From: Edaphochlamys debaryana
Lineage: Eukaryota; Chlorophyta; Chlorophyceae; Chlamydomonadales
NCBI GenBank assembly: GCA_016858145.1
Contig: JAEHOE010000173.1
Coordinates: forward strand, 157,623-221,622
Length of the DNA stretch: 64,000 nucleotides
Direction of reading: 5' to 3'
Shown: positions 51,682 to 60,737 of the stretch, in pieces
Position numbering within the stretch: position 1 is the first letter of the stretch
How the letters are laid out: every line of letters starts with the position of its first letter
Notes under the pieces: model-generated
Seen by the model: the letters and a program-made list of their open reading frames with translations, nothing else
Database searches by the model: none
Told to the model about the DNA's origin: nothing
Position numbers and translations under genes: made by a program

Positions 51682-53546
51682 TCAGACCTTCATGTGGGGG
51701 AAGCGGGTGGCCTTCAGGCCCTCAGCCTGCTGCATGGTGGCCACGACGAGGTTAACGGCCTGGCAGTTGAACGTGTCACCGTTGATGTTGTACACGTTGT
51801 ACTTGCTGTTCGACAGCAGGTCGCCCGTCGGCAGCCAGGCCATGGCGACCAGGCGGTCCAGCCGCATGCGCTGTCCCCGGATCTTGACGAGCAGGCGGCT
51901 GTGGTGGCCGCGGGAGACGAGCACGCTCCCGCTGGGGCCCCAGACCTCCCCCTTGGGGGAGACGCGGTAAGCGTGGTCGAAGGCGAGGGGGCGCAGCGGT
52001 GAGGGCTGGGCAAGCTTCACCGGCTTGAGGATGACCGCGCCGCTGCGCCGGGCCTTGGTGGTGGTGACGGAGTTGGAGGGCTTGATGGGGGGAGGCGGCG
52101 GCGGCGGCGTGGCCTTGGCGAGGGCCGGCGGGGTCTGGGCCGGAGGCAGCACAGTGGACATCGCGATGGGCCCGTGACCAGTGGGGTGGGCCGGTATGGG
52201 GGCACCCGGGGCGACGGGGCCATCCGCCGGGGCCGGGGCCATCCGCCGGGGCCGGGGCCGGGGCCGGGGCCGGGGCCGGGGCCGGGGCCGGGGCCGGGGC
52301 CGGGGCCGGGGCCGGGGCCGGGGCCGGGGCCGGGGCCGGGGCCGGGGCCGGGGCCGGGGCCGGGGCGGGGGCCGGGGCCGGGGCCGGGGCCGGGGCCGGG
52401 GCCGGGGCCGGGGCCGGGGCCGGGGCCGGGGCCGGGGCCGGGGCCGGGGCCGGGGCCGGGGCCGGGGCCGGGGCCGGGGCCGGGGCCGGGGCCGGGGCCG
52501 GGGCCGGGGCCGGGGCCGGGGCCGGGGCGGGGCCGGGGCCGGGGCCGGGGCCGGGGCCGGGGCCGGGGCCGGGGCCGGGGCCGGGGCCGGGGCCGGGGCC
52601 GGGGCCGGGGCCGGGGCCGGGGCCGGGCCGGGGCCGGGGCCGGGGCCGGGGCCGGGGCCGGGGCCGGGGCCGGGGCCGGGCCGGGGCCGGGGCCGGGCCG
52701 GGGCCGGGGCCGGGGCCGGGGCGGGCCGGGGCCGGGGCCGGGGCCGGGGCCGGGGCCGTGGCCGGCGGGCCGGGGCCGGGGCCGGGGCCGGGGCCGGGGC
52801 CGGGGCCGGGGCCGGGGCCGGGGCCGGGGCCGGGGCCGGGGCCGGGGCGGGCCGGGGGCCGGGGCCGGGGCCGGGGCCGGGGCCGGGGCCGGGGCCGGCG
52901 GGCCGGGCCGGGGCCGGGGCCGGGGCCGGGGCCGGGGCCGGGGCCGGGGCCGGGGCCGGGGCCGGGGCCGGGGCCGGGGCCGGGGCCGGGGCCGGGGCCG
53001 GGGCCGGGGCCGGGGCCGGGGCCGGGGCCGGGGCCGGGGCCGGGGTTCATGGTCTTGAACAGTTTGCCCAGGCGGTAGCGCAGAAGGTTCGACTTCATCA
53101 GGACCATCAGCTGGGACCGCAGATCAGCATCGCGGACAAAGTTGCCAGAGCCGGGAGGGACCTCGAAGTGGGTGGGGGTGCACGCAATGGCGGCCTTGAA
53201 CACGGCCAGGGGGACGTTGGCGGGAGGCTCCCCGACGTCCTTGCCCTGCAGGTAGTCACGCAGGGTGACAAAGGAGACATCGTCTCCATTGAAGCCGATG
53301 TCGGCGGAGCTGTGGGGCAATGCGGGGAGGGAAGAGGTCAGAAGAAGGGTGGGAGACAAAGCACGCCAAGGGCGGGACACCAAACGCGCCAAAACCGGAC
53401 ACGGCGGCCCGGGACCACTCCACAGCGCCACTAGAGCGCGCGAAGAAGTCAACTCACTTGGCCGGCTGCGAAGCCACGACCACGGTGCGCTTGCTCGGCG
53501 ACTTGGCGGCAGCCGCGGCCGAAGCGAAGAGGCGGGGCGACGACAT
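51682..53546 (-). CDS. protein with HNH-like C-terminal domain and a GGCCCC-encoded dipeptide-repeat linker
   Basis: Exon 1 is 53546-53458 (MSSPRLFASA start) and exon 2 starts at 53309 with matching phase. An unrecognised ~75-residue domain follows (FNGDDVSFVTL through RYRLGKLFKTM). Then comes an ~820-bp hexanucleotide tract read as Gly-Pro, Arg-Pro and Ala-Pro dipeptides. The C-terminal 120 residues resemble the NUMOD/HNH_3 family: YRVSPKGEVWG, RLDRLVAMAWLP and an INGDTFN-x3-NL ending. The usual HNH His (NHIDG) is Asn here (YNINGD), so nuclease activity is doubtful. The reading frame before and after the tract differs, so this copy is frameshifted within the repeat or misassembled there. The gene shares a 300-bp divergent promoter with the JmjC gene. 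Confidence 0.55.
52226..53045. repeat. (GGGGCC)n hexanucleotide tract, about 820 bp
   Basis: Roughly 135 units, mostly perfect, with scattered 1-2-base losses and a few GGGGCGG or GGCCGGCGGG variants. The plus strand is G-rich and G-quadruplex-prone. The minus strand is coding. Every frame is open, which explains the very long false ORFs here. Confidence 0.95.
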
Positions 53547-53741
53547 GACCAGAGGAATTGGGCAGGAAAACGTGTGTGTTTATGTGTGCAACGTGGCGAA
53601 CGTAATGGAACTGGTGAACAGAGAGCACTTGGCGAACATAATGGAAGCCTGCACGACAAGACAGATGCGCGGGAATTGAGGGCGGGGGATTGTGTCACTT
53701 AAGGGGGGATGAGGGGGGCCTTGGGTCTTGCAGGGTACGTA

Positions 53742-53772
53742 AGTGGGGTGCAAAACCACTTTGCACCCCACT
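53742..53772. promoter_or_regulatory. 31-bp palindrome in the divergent promoter of the HNH-like and JmjC genes
   Basis: A 13-bp arm AGTGGGGTGCAAA and its exact inverse are separated by ACCAC. The same motif forms the subterminal tandem repeats at 42880-43083. It lies between the starts at 53546 (minus) and 53847 (plus), so it is well placed to bind an element-encoded regulator. Confidence 0.6.
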
Positions 53773-53846
53773 CAGCTCGATCTGATCGTACCAAGGAGAC
53801 TGTCCCTTGCAGCAAAGCCATAGCCAAGGTATAACACACCCACACA

Positions 53847-55919
53847 ATGGCCAGCTCATACTTCCACGTGCAGTGCGGCCACAAAGGATGCAAGAAACAC
53901 ATCGCCACCACAATGTCGGCCTGTCCGCGCTTCTGCGTGCAAGGCTGCAGTCCAGACGCACAAGCAAAGCTTTTCTGTAGTGAGCACATTGCCGCGCACG
54001 CTAGGTGCGACGTGTCCCTGAAGCGGAGCTGCAGCACGAGTCCTCTGGCGAACAGCGGCGTGCCTCCGGGTGGAGATTCACCCGATGCTCCTCTGCTCGC
54101 AACAGCTGAGCAGATCCAGTGGTGGACGTTCCGCTTCGGGAAATACGAGGAGAAGCTGCGGCAGCAAGTAAAGCTACCCGCGCCGCCGCCCGGCGAACCT
54201 GCTCTCGACGAGGGGCGGGAGCGCGAGGAGGCGATCGCAATAGTCAGTGCAGCGGCTGCACTCCTGCGCCTGGACCATGGCAAAGCAGCCGACCTGGAGA
54301 AGGATTCGGTGATCGCCCCCGACATGCCGCATGCGGAGGTGGAGAACTGGTTCTGTGCCTCATGCACGGGGCGCTGCGCTTTCGTCATGTTCGCGAAGCC
54401 CTGCACAGGATCTTGCGTTCCAAGCCTCGACAAGGAGGCGCGGGTTTGCTGGGCTTGTGCGGAGTGCACCCCAGCGGCCGCAGCAGGCCTGGCGCGCTGC
54501 TGCATCTTGGAGAAAGGCGCTCTGACAGCGCTGCGGTGAGTGGGGCCGTGTTTTGCCGGTGGGGAGCGGGCGAGGGGGGCTAGAGGGGCTGCAGTCAGCT
54601 GGGGAATGGTGGGTCGTGAAAGTTTGGGGGTTGCAAAAGCGTGGCACCCTTCGGAACTCCCTCCCCCCTATGCCCTCGACCGTCTGCACTCTGCCCTTGG
54701 CCGCGACAGGAAGGTAATGGCCAAGTACCGCATCGGCAACATGCCATTCCGCCCTGTGAACTTCACAAGCGTCCAGCCGCGGCAAGTAGTTGGGGGTTGG
54801 GGTAGGCCGCGAAGGGGAAGGGCAATCGGGATACTTTGCATGCCGTGTGCTTGACGGCTACCCTCACCCTCACCCTCACCCTCACCCTCCCACAGAGTGG
54901 AGTGCGTGGCGTCCAGGCTGGAGCAAGTGCCCAAGCTTGGCGGGGCGCCAACCTTCTCTCCCGCCCAGGTCAACGACGAGATCAAGGACTGGGGCGCCAA
55001 GGCCAACGAGCGGCTCGTAGAAGGCTACGAAAGCGTCAGGTGAGGGCTGTTGGCTGAGGCAGGGCTAGCAACGTCACGGGCCGAGGGCACGGGCCGAGGG
55101 GCTAGCATGGGACTTGCCCAAACCCGTGCACACTGCTGACACACAGTTTCCCGTACAACCCACAGCAAACTCCGCGGGGGCACCTCAGCTGTGGGAAACT
55201 GCCTGGGCCCGGGCTCCAACTGCAAGATATACCGTTCCTTCAACTTCCACTGCCCCAAGGAGCTCCAGGAGAAGTCACGGCTGTACTGGATCATTAAGAC
55301 GCTATGGGACGAGGTGGAGTCTGGGGGCGGGCATACAGGCAGGGACGTGGCGGGCTGGTCGAAGCTCATCCTAATCCTCATAGGCCGGGGAGGCGTGACA
55401 GCTTCAGCATTCCACATAGACCGGGCTGGGGCCAAGAACGTGGCGTTTGCTGCGGCGTGGGTGGACAAGAACGCGGTGCTGGCCAAGTGGCTGTTCGTGA
55501 GCCCCGCTGTCCTGAAGGAGTTCGACGACTGGGTCAAGCAGCAGGGGAGTCTCCTTGTGGTGTGGAAGGAGGTTGATCGCTCCACCAGCACTGGCACCGT
55601 AACGAACGTGCGGCAGCCGCTCCTCACCGATGCCGGGGTAGAGGCCTGCAAGTCAAAGTTTGGAGCCAATGTGGTGGAGATTGAGCAGAAGCACGCATGC
55701 ATGGAGCACGTCCCCCCGGGATGGGCGCATCAGGTCGTTAACGTTGCAAGCAATCTGAAGGTGGCGTGGGAGGTGGCTGACCTAAGGCAGGCAGGGCCAC
55801 TGGTTTCCCTGCCGCGGTTCATAAAGCACCACGGACTGGTGTCATACTTCGCGCATGACTACATTTCGCTGGAGACGCTGCTGGTGAAGCGCATTGAGGC
55901 GCTTGCCGGCGCGCTGTAG
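53847..55919 (+). CDS. JmjC-domain protein, KDM3/IBM1-like (four exons)
   Basis: Exons by phase: 53847-54535, 54710-54781, 54896-55039 and 55166-55919, 552 residues. The second intron needs a GC donor (GCAAGT) to keep the frame. The N-terminus is Cys/His-rich (CGHKGCKKH, CPRFCVQGC, FCSEH), and a second Cys cluster (FCASCTGRC, CWACAEC) lies near residues 170-220. The C-terminal domain has the JmjC iron site H385-x-D387 in FHIDRAGAKNV and H490 in VPPGWAHQVVN. The sequence around them matches the KDM3 family pattern (HxD-x-(S/A)-x-A-x-N and IPAG-x-PHQV-x-N). KDM3 enzymes remove H3K9 methyl groups using Fe(II) and 2-oxoglutarate. Activity here is inferred. A transposon carrying one could relieve its own silencing. 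Confidence 0.65.
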
Positions 55920-56101
55920 GTAGCATGCATGGTGGGGCCGGAGGCTGGTGGGGGCTGGCTGGGGTGGCGGGGGCTGGACTGGTGCTTGCTTGTGGGACAT
56001 TTGGTCTGTCGGGCTCCATCGGCCTGGGGGGCTTGCGTGCGTGGTCAATATTGGCGTGTGGGGGGCCGAATGTTAGTAGCTGTATGACTGAGCTGCAGCG
56101 G

Positions 56102-56714
56102 CTAGCAGCTGCTAGGCCGCTGCTCGTGGAGGGGCGTGGAGGCAATGTACATAGTGAAGGGGCAGAAGATGGGGATGCCGTCATCGAGATCCCCCATGGA
56201 CAGCTCCTGGAAGGGCAGCTCCATGCGCAGCTGGGACACATCCTCCTCGTAGCTGATGTGGAAGAAGCAGCAGTCGGGGTCGATTCTGCCGCCACCGTGG
56301 ACGTCACCGATGGTCGTGGTGCCAGCGGGGATCCAGGCCTGAGGAAGCGAGGATTTCACAATGGAGGGCGAAAAGTAAGAGAGAGAGTTAGAGGGGGCGG
56401 CCGAAAGGCATGGCAAGCAGGGGCAGGCGGTAAGGCTTGGGAGGCGAGCAAGCAGAGAAGGGAGAGAGGGCACCAACCTGAGGCGTGTGGACCCCGTCGT
56501 TGCCCCTGGGGACGAAGGCGAACGCATAGGCGTCCTGGATCCTGACCAGCGGGCCGACGGGGCCTGCCTTGCGGAGCCGTGAGCCAAGGGCAGGAGTGCG
56601 CTTGGGCTGGAGGAACTTCATACCCTGGGCGCCGCCAAAGACGGTGCCCGCACGCACAGTCCAGTAGAGGGAAGTGCCGATGGACAGCATGTGCGAGTCG
56701 GTCTCGTGGGCCAT
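56102..56714 (-). CDS. 157-residue unknown protein (two exons)
   Basis: Exons 56714-56478 and 56338-56102 are joined in phase 0 with GT-AG ends. Both exons are 237 bp. The product starts MAHETDSHML and is compact, without low-complexity sequence. Its notable segments are AYAFAFVPRGNDG, CCFFHISYEED and MELPFQELSMGDLDDG. No signal peptide or membrane segment and no family match that I recognise. It converges on the JmjC gene, inside the EnSpm-like element. Confidence 0.55.
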
Positions 56715-57297
56715 TGGTCTGAGAGGGGCAGAGGGGCAGGGTAAAAGGGGGCGGAGGGGCGGGCAGGGGGGCTCAGCCGCAGGCTGCAGGGGTGAAAACT
56801 AGGAGAGACTCGGGCTAGCGTGTGCAGGCTACACCGGAGAGCTGGTGAGCTGGTAGAGGCACGCACGGCAATAACGGCTGCAGCCAGCCAGCAGAACTGG
56901 TCGCGACAAGAACGTGTGCCGAGAAGCGCGCGCTTACTTGATTTTGGCGCGACGAGCGCAGAGGCAGCAGGGCGCGAGAGGCCGAAGTAGGGCGCGACGA
57001 GCAGATAGAGCGATGAAGGGTTGCACTGCGGGCGATAACTAGCCTTGGCGCCGCGAGGCGCGCTCAAGAAGGCGCGCCAAATGGTTCCAGAACCGTACGG
57101 TAAGCTATGAACGCGTCTGTTGCAGGCGATGCTGAGGTTGAGGCGGAGTGAGTGGTGCGGAAGTAACCAATGGGTTACTAAAGCGGCGAGGTCGCGAGTG
57201 GCTTGTCGGTCCAGTGGGCCTTCGCCTGAGTGACCCGGGTGGAAGTCAGTTAGTGAGATAGGGTCACTTGGGGGCATGAGTGGGGGGGGAACGGGGG
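56715..57297. other. right subterminal region of EnSpm-like element
   Basis: There is no credible gene. It contains several short copies of AGTGGG/AAGTGG-type motifs (57150-57300), in line with subterminal binding sites, but less regular than at the left end. Confidence 0.5.
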
Positions 57298-57334
57298 TAA
57301 GTGGGCCATAAGCGACTTTTTTAGTCCCATAGGG
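57298..57334 (-). repeat. right terminal inverted repeat of EnSpm-like element
   Basis: This is the inverse of the left TIR, with the 21-bp core at 57298-57318. Confidence 0.75.
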
Positions 57335-57337
57335 CCT
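57335..57337. repeat. probable 3-bp target duplication of EnSpm-like element, right
   Basis: CCT directly follows the right TIR. Three bases is the length known for EnSpm/CACTA elements. Confidence 0.5.
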
Positions 57338-57393
57338 GATGATGACGCCCCTCTCCTGTACTGTCCTGCCCCTGCTGCCCAACGTGCTCGCAG

Positions 57394-59134
57394 GCCTCTT
57401 CCTGCCAGTACAAGGTCGCAGAGGGCAAGTCCTGGGTGGCCAGCAGAGCCCCTTCGCCTGCCCCGTTGTGGATGGGCCCCACCGTCTGGTTCCCACCAAA
57501 TGCTGCCATGCTGCGCTGCCCCGCCCTGCAGGTGACGGCACTCTGGGCGCCATTGCCGGTGCGTTCGGCTATCTACCTTGATTGACCCCCCTTCTGCTAT
57601 GGCACGGACAAGTACGACATAGACTAGACTGCGTATCCCCATGCGTGCATGCATGCCCACAGATAGATAGATCATACCGCGGTTACTGCTTCTTGAGTTT
57701 AGGTAGCTAACCGTTATGTCTGGTGATGGGTTACTGGTCGCACATCCCGCAAGCAACCTGTCCGCCCACCATTCAGGCAAGCTTGGAGTTAAAGTCAAGC
57801 AGATAACCACTCTCAACCCCGAGCTGCCCAAGCGGCCCCTCTGTTGACACGGTGCGCGCACGCACGCATGGGCGGGCTGGCTTGCCTACTGGGCTCCCTT
57901 TCTCCTGTCTGCTGCGTCCTGCGTCATCTGCATGCTGACCTGCTGATGCTGCATGCATGTATGGGCGGGCTTACCGATGGCTTGCGGTTTATTACCAGCT
58001 AGCTAGCTTTACATCAGCAGCAGCCAGCTTGCCTTGCGCCATGTATGTGTGTATGCGTATGTGACCTACCCGTCATTCTTGGACAGGTCTTGATTCTGCC
58101 GCCAAGCGCCTGTGCAACAAGTCCCGGCCCCAGCCCTGACGTCGTCCAGAGTGATTGCACCTATTTGACCCAGACGGGCGACACTGTAAGTTGGCCTCAC
58201 ATACGTACGGTGTGTCTGCATGCAACCGACCGACCACCGCCTGTACCGCTAGTACTGCTGGCTGGTACATGACCTGTATGTATGCCCACGACCCCACACA
58301 ACCCGCCCGCAGCTCAAGACCATTGCCAGCCGCTTTGGCGTCACCCGCAAAGATCTGATGGCGCTCAACCCGACCGTCAAGCCGGGCCAACTGGCCGCGG
58401 GGGATGTGATCACAGTCTCAGGGAACTGCTCACCCGCACCTAGCCCGACCCCCGACTCGAGCCCAAAGCCGAGCCCAAGCCCAAGTGATAGGTGCACGTA
58501 TGCTGTGCAGCAGGGCGACACGGTGAGCGGCTGGCTCGCTTGGCTGCCGCCATGTACGGGGCGCTAGCTCCACATGCCGGATCTACCTGACCATGCAGGG
58601 GAGAAACGTACCCTGCTAGCATTAAACTTACCGTGCTGTATGTCGCACATCAATTCTGTCCCCGTATCCCTTTCTGCCTACCATGCAGTACAAGAGCATC
58701 GCCAAGTCTCTGGGAACCGACAGAGGCATACTGGTGGGTCTAAACCCAGACGTGGCGCCAGGAGAGCTCCAACCCGGCGTGGTCATCAAGGTACGAGAAA
58801 GCGCCTGCATGTCAAGCACGCAATCATGCGGCACAAGAAGCCGTGTGGTTTTAACCCATCCATGAAGTTTCACGAACGTGCGTGCCCCTGGTTGCCCACC
58901 ATCCAGATCTCAACCGCTTGTGATTCGGCTGCGTCGTCTCCACCCTCGCCTTCGCTTCCCATGTCGCTGGCTGACGTGGTGCCCCCGCCGCTGCTGGCCT
59001 CACCGCCACTTCCAAGCCCTTCGGGCCCGCCATCGCCAAGCCTTCCCAGCCCACCGCCGCCAGTCCTTCCGTCACCGCCACCGCCATTGCCCCCTTCCCC
59101 AGCGCCACCAGCGTCACCGGCTGCCCCCAGAAAT
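57394..59134 (+). CDS. host LysM-repeat protein, 5' and 3' ends cut off by transposons
   Basis: Exons: 57394-57424, 57532-57558, from 57777 (end unresolved), 58087-58185, 58313-58522, 58689-58790 and 58907-59134. They encode three LysM domains with a CxY...GDT start and LNP-x-(V/L) core: CQYKVAEGDGTLGAIAG...QITTLNPEL; CTYLTQTGDT...LMALNPTVKPGQL; CTYAVQQGDT...LVGLNPDVAPGEL. Each is split by an intron just after or within GDT. LysM binds peptidoglycan or chitin oligomers, and such proteins are secreted or wall-bound. Ser-Pro linkers and a Pro-rich tail fit an algal wall protein. Intron 1 uses a GC donor (AGGCAAGT). The start is missing to the left, where the EnSpm-like element ends. The last exon ends at a good GTAAGG donor, but no further exon is seen before the DIRS element. 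Confidence 0.75.
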
Positions 59135-59401
59135 GTAAGGCCGATAGATCAACGAACAGGCCTACGTACGACAAATTGCTGCCGTTGCTCATGCATGGCA
59201 CCACGATGACCTAGGCAAGCTCGCTTGATATAGAGATGTGTAGACTTCTCTGCAGGAGAAGGCAGGTTCTTGGACGAGACACGAGACACGGTACGCCGTA
59301 CTGCTAGAGTATCCTTAGGTCGGTAGCCTTCCTTTGGGCGGCTATCCGCCGTTTCGTAGCTATCATAGGCACTAGTACCGATCGGTTGTTTTGCTAGGAG
59401 C
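59135..59401. other. junction of LysM gene and DIRS element
   Basis: No inverted or direct terminal repeat could be assigned, so the left end of the DIRS element is not located. It lies somewhere between 59134 and 59401. Confidence 0.4.
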
Positions 59402-60202
59402 ATGAGCGACTCGGACAACAACTCAAGCTCAGACCCGGGCTCGGACTCCGACCCCAACGCGGGGTCGGAGGACCGCGCCGCCGAGCGCCGGGCCGTTGCC
59501 CTGCGGAACCAGGGCATACTTAGGTCCAACCTGACTATCGCCTCGGACGAAGCCAAGCAGCGCTACCCGGATCTGCGCATCGAGAGCGACAATTCCGTCC
59601 CTCGCGAAATCCGCGCGATAGCCACATTCATTAAGACGCGCGCCCGGGCGAACTATGTGCTGGTGGAGGGCAGCAAGTCGGTCTGCGGCGACGATGACGC
59701 TCTGAAGACGGAGATGCGGCCGTTGCACGATAAGGGCGACGAGCAGGTCCGCCATTTGGACACCGTATTTGCCGGATTCGAGCTGGGTGGCGAGTGCACC
59801 GCTCAGCAGCTCCGGGTCGTCACCGAGTACACGGATTCGGTGAGCTGGCTGGCGCGCAACCCGACCTCCAAGGTGCGCAGCGGCGAGGTGCGCCTTTTCG
59901 AGGTCATGGATAAGAAGCGCAAGCTGGCGCTGGACTCGGTTAAGGAGAAGATGGGCGTGAGCCCGCTGGCCGAGTACGTGCAGGAGGCGCCCCCGCCTCC
60001 GCCGGCCCCCGCCGACAACAGGCGGCCGCGCGGCTCGCGCGGCGGAGCCAGCCGCCCCTACCAGCAGCAGCAGCAGCAGCAGCCCGGTATGGGCGGCAGC
60101 ATGGGCGGTGGCATGGGCGGGGGCATGGGCGGTGGCATGGGCGGCGGCCGCGGCGGTGGCGCCGCTGGCGGCCGCGGCCGGGGCCGCGGCTGGGCCCACT
60201 GA
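59402..60202 (+). CDS. Gag-like ORF1 of the DIRS element
   Basis: The 266-residue product starts with an acidic Ser/Asp-rich stretch (MSDSDNNSSSDPGSDSD). A ~150-residue helical-looking domain follows, with the motifs LRSNLTIASDEAK, IATFIKTRARANY and ARNPTSKVRSGEV. The C-terminus has Pro-rich, poly-Gln (about eight Gln), GGGMGGGM and RGRGRG sections. DIRS ORF1 products are thought to act as Gag and to bind nucleic acid. The role is taken from position and composition. The frame is intact, unlike the rest of the element. Confidence 0.65.
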   Translation: MSDSDNNSSSDPGSDSDPNAGSEDRAAERRAVALRNQGILRSNLTIASDEAKQRYPDLRIESDNSVPREIRAIATFIKTRARANYVLVEGSKSVCGDDDALKTEMRPLHDKGDEQVRHLDTVFAGFELGGECTAQQLRVVTEYTDSVSWLARNPTSKVRSGEVRLFEVMDKKRKLALDSVKEKMGVSPLAEYVQEAPPPPPAPADNRRPRGSRGGASRPYQQQQQQQPGMGGSMGGGMGGGMGGGMGGGRGGGAAGGRGRGRGWAH

Positions 60203-60737
60203 GAGCGTCAGCCGGACGGCCAGCGGGGTACCCCAAGGGTGGCTCCTCGGGCTGGCTGCATCTTGCGCCGCCTCGGCCGCTTTAGGCGCCTAGAGGGCAG
60301 TTGGGCACGCTGTGCAACGACTGGGCCGCTGTGAGCGCCGGGTCTTGGCTGCTGTGAGCGCCGGGTTGGCTGCTTTGAGCGCCGCGTGGCTGCTATAAGC
60401 GCTGGGTTGGCTGCTTTGAGCGCCGCGTGGCTGCTATGAGCGCCGGGTTGGCAGCTATGAGCGCCGAACGTTATGCGTAATGGGCTGCTGTGCGCGCCGA
60501 GCGTAGACCGCCGCGAGCGCCGGGGGGCGGCTGCGGGGTCTGACCGCGGGTATGGCACGCGGACGGCATGGCAGCGGGCGGGGTCGCACTTAAGCTATGA
60601 CTGCGCGGACTCTGTCTGCTGCAATACTACGTGTAGACCTGCTCCACACTTGTTTTGTGCGTTGACGCAACACGTTGTAAGGTCTAAGCTTGTCGTTTGG
60701 CATCCCCGACCCGGGCTCGCTACAAGTTGCCAGAGCC
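60203..60737. other. spacer of DIRS element with ~20-bp repeats
   Basis: At about 60310-60480 there are some eight imperfect copies of a 20-21-bp unit of the form TGGCTGCTNTGAGCGCCGSG. The remainder up to the RT ORF holds nothing recognised. Confidence 0.7.

Larger units (their letters stand above)
42677..57334 (+). mobile_element. EnSpm/CACTA-like DNA transposon with five genes, including a JmjC protein
   Basis: The element is 14,658 bp, bounded by imperfect inverted repeats that share a 21-bp core (AAGTCGCTTATGGCCCACTTA), with a probable CCT duplication. It encodes a TNP2-like transposase. Four other gene models lie inside the same ends: an RGG-tailed protein, an HNH-like protein, a JmjC protein and a small unknown. 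The termini start CCCTATAGGG instead of the usual CACTA. Extra diverged copies of the terminal motif lie just inside the left end, as expected of subterminal repeats. Because only one pair of ends was found, all five genes are treated as cargo of one element, but nested insertions cannot be excluded. Confidence 0.7.

Noticed and set aside
52174..53434. Long plus-strand open frames of Gly-Pro, Gly-Arg and Gly-Ala dipeptides
   Set aside because: They are products of the GGGGCC repeat, which is open in all six frames. The flanking conserved domains are on the minus strand.
54861..54895. CCCTCA repeat as an interstitial telomere
   Set aside because: It has only about five units, and Chlamydomonas-type telomeres are TTTTAGGG. 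It lies in an intron of the JmjC gene.
42681..57336. 8-bp ATAGGGCC target duplication, which would suggest a KDZ or hAT element
   Set aside because: The match can be explained by the palindromic CCCTATAGGG ends plus a 3-bp CCT duplication, and the transposase is TNP2-like, where 3 bp is expected. It is not fully excluded.
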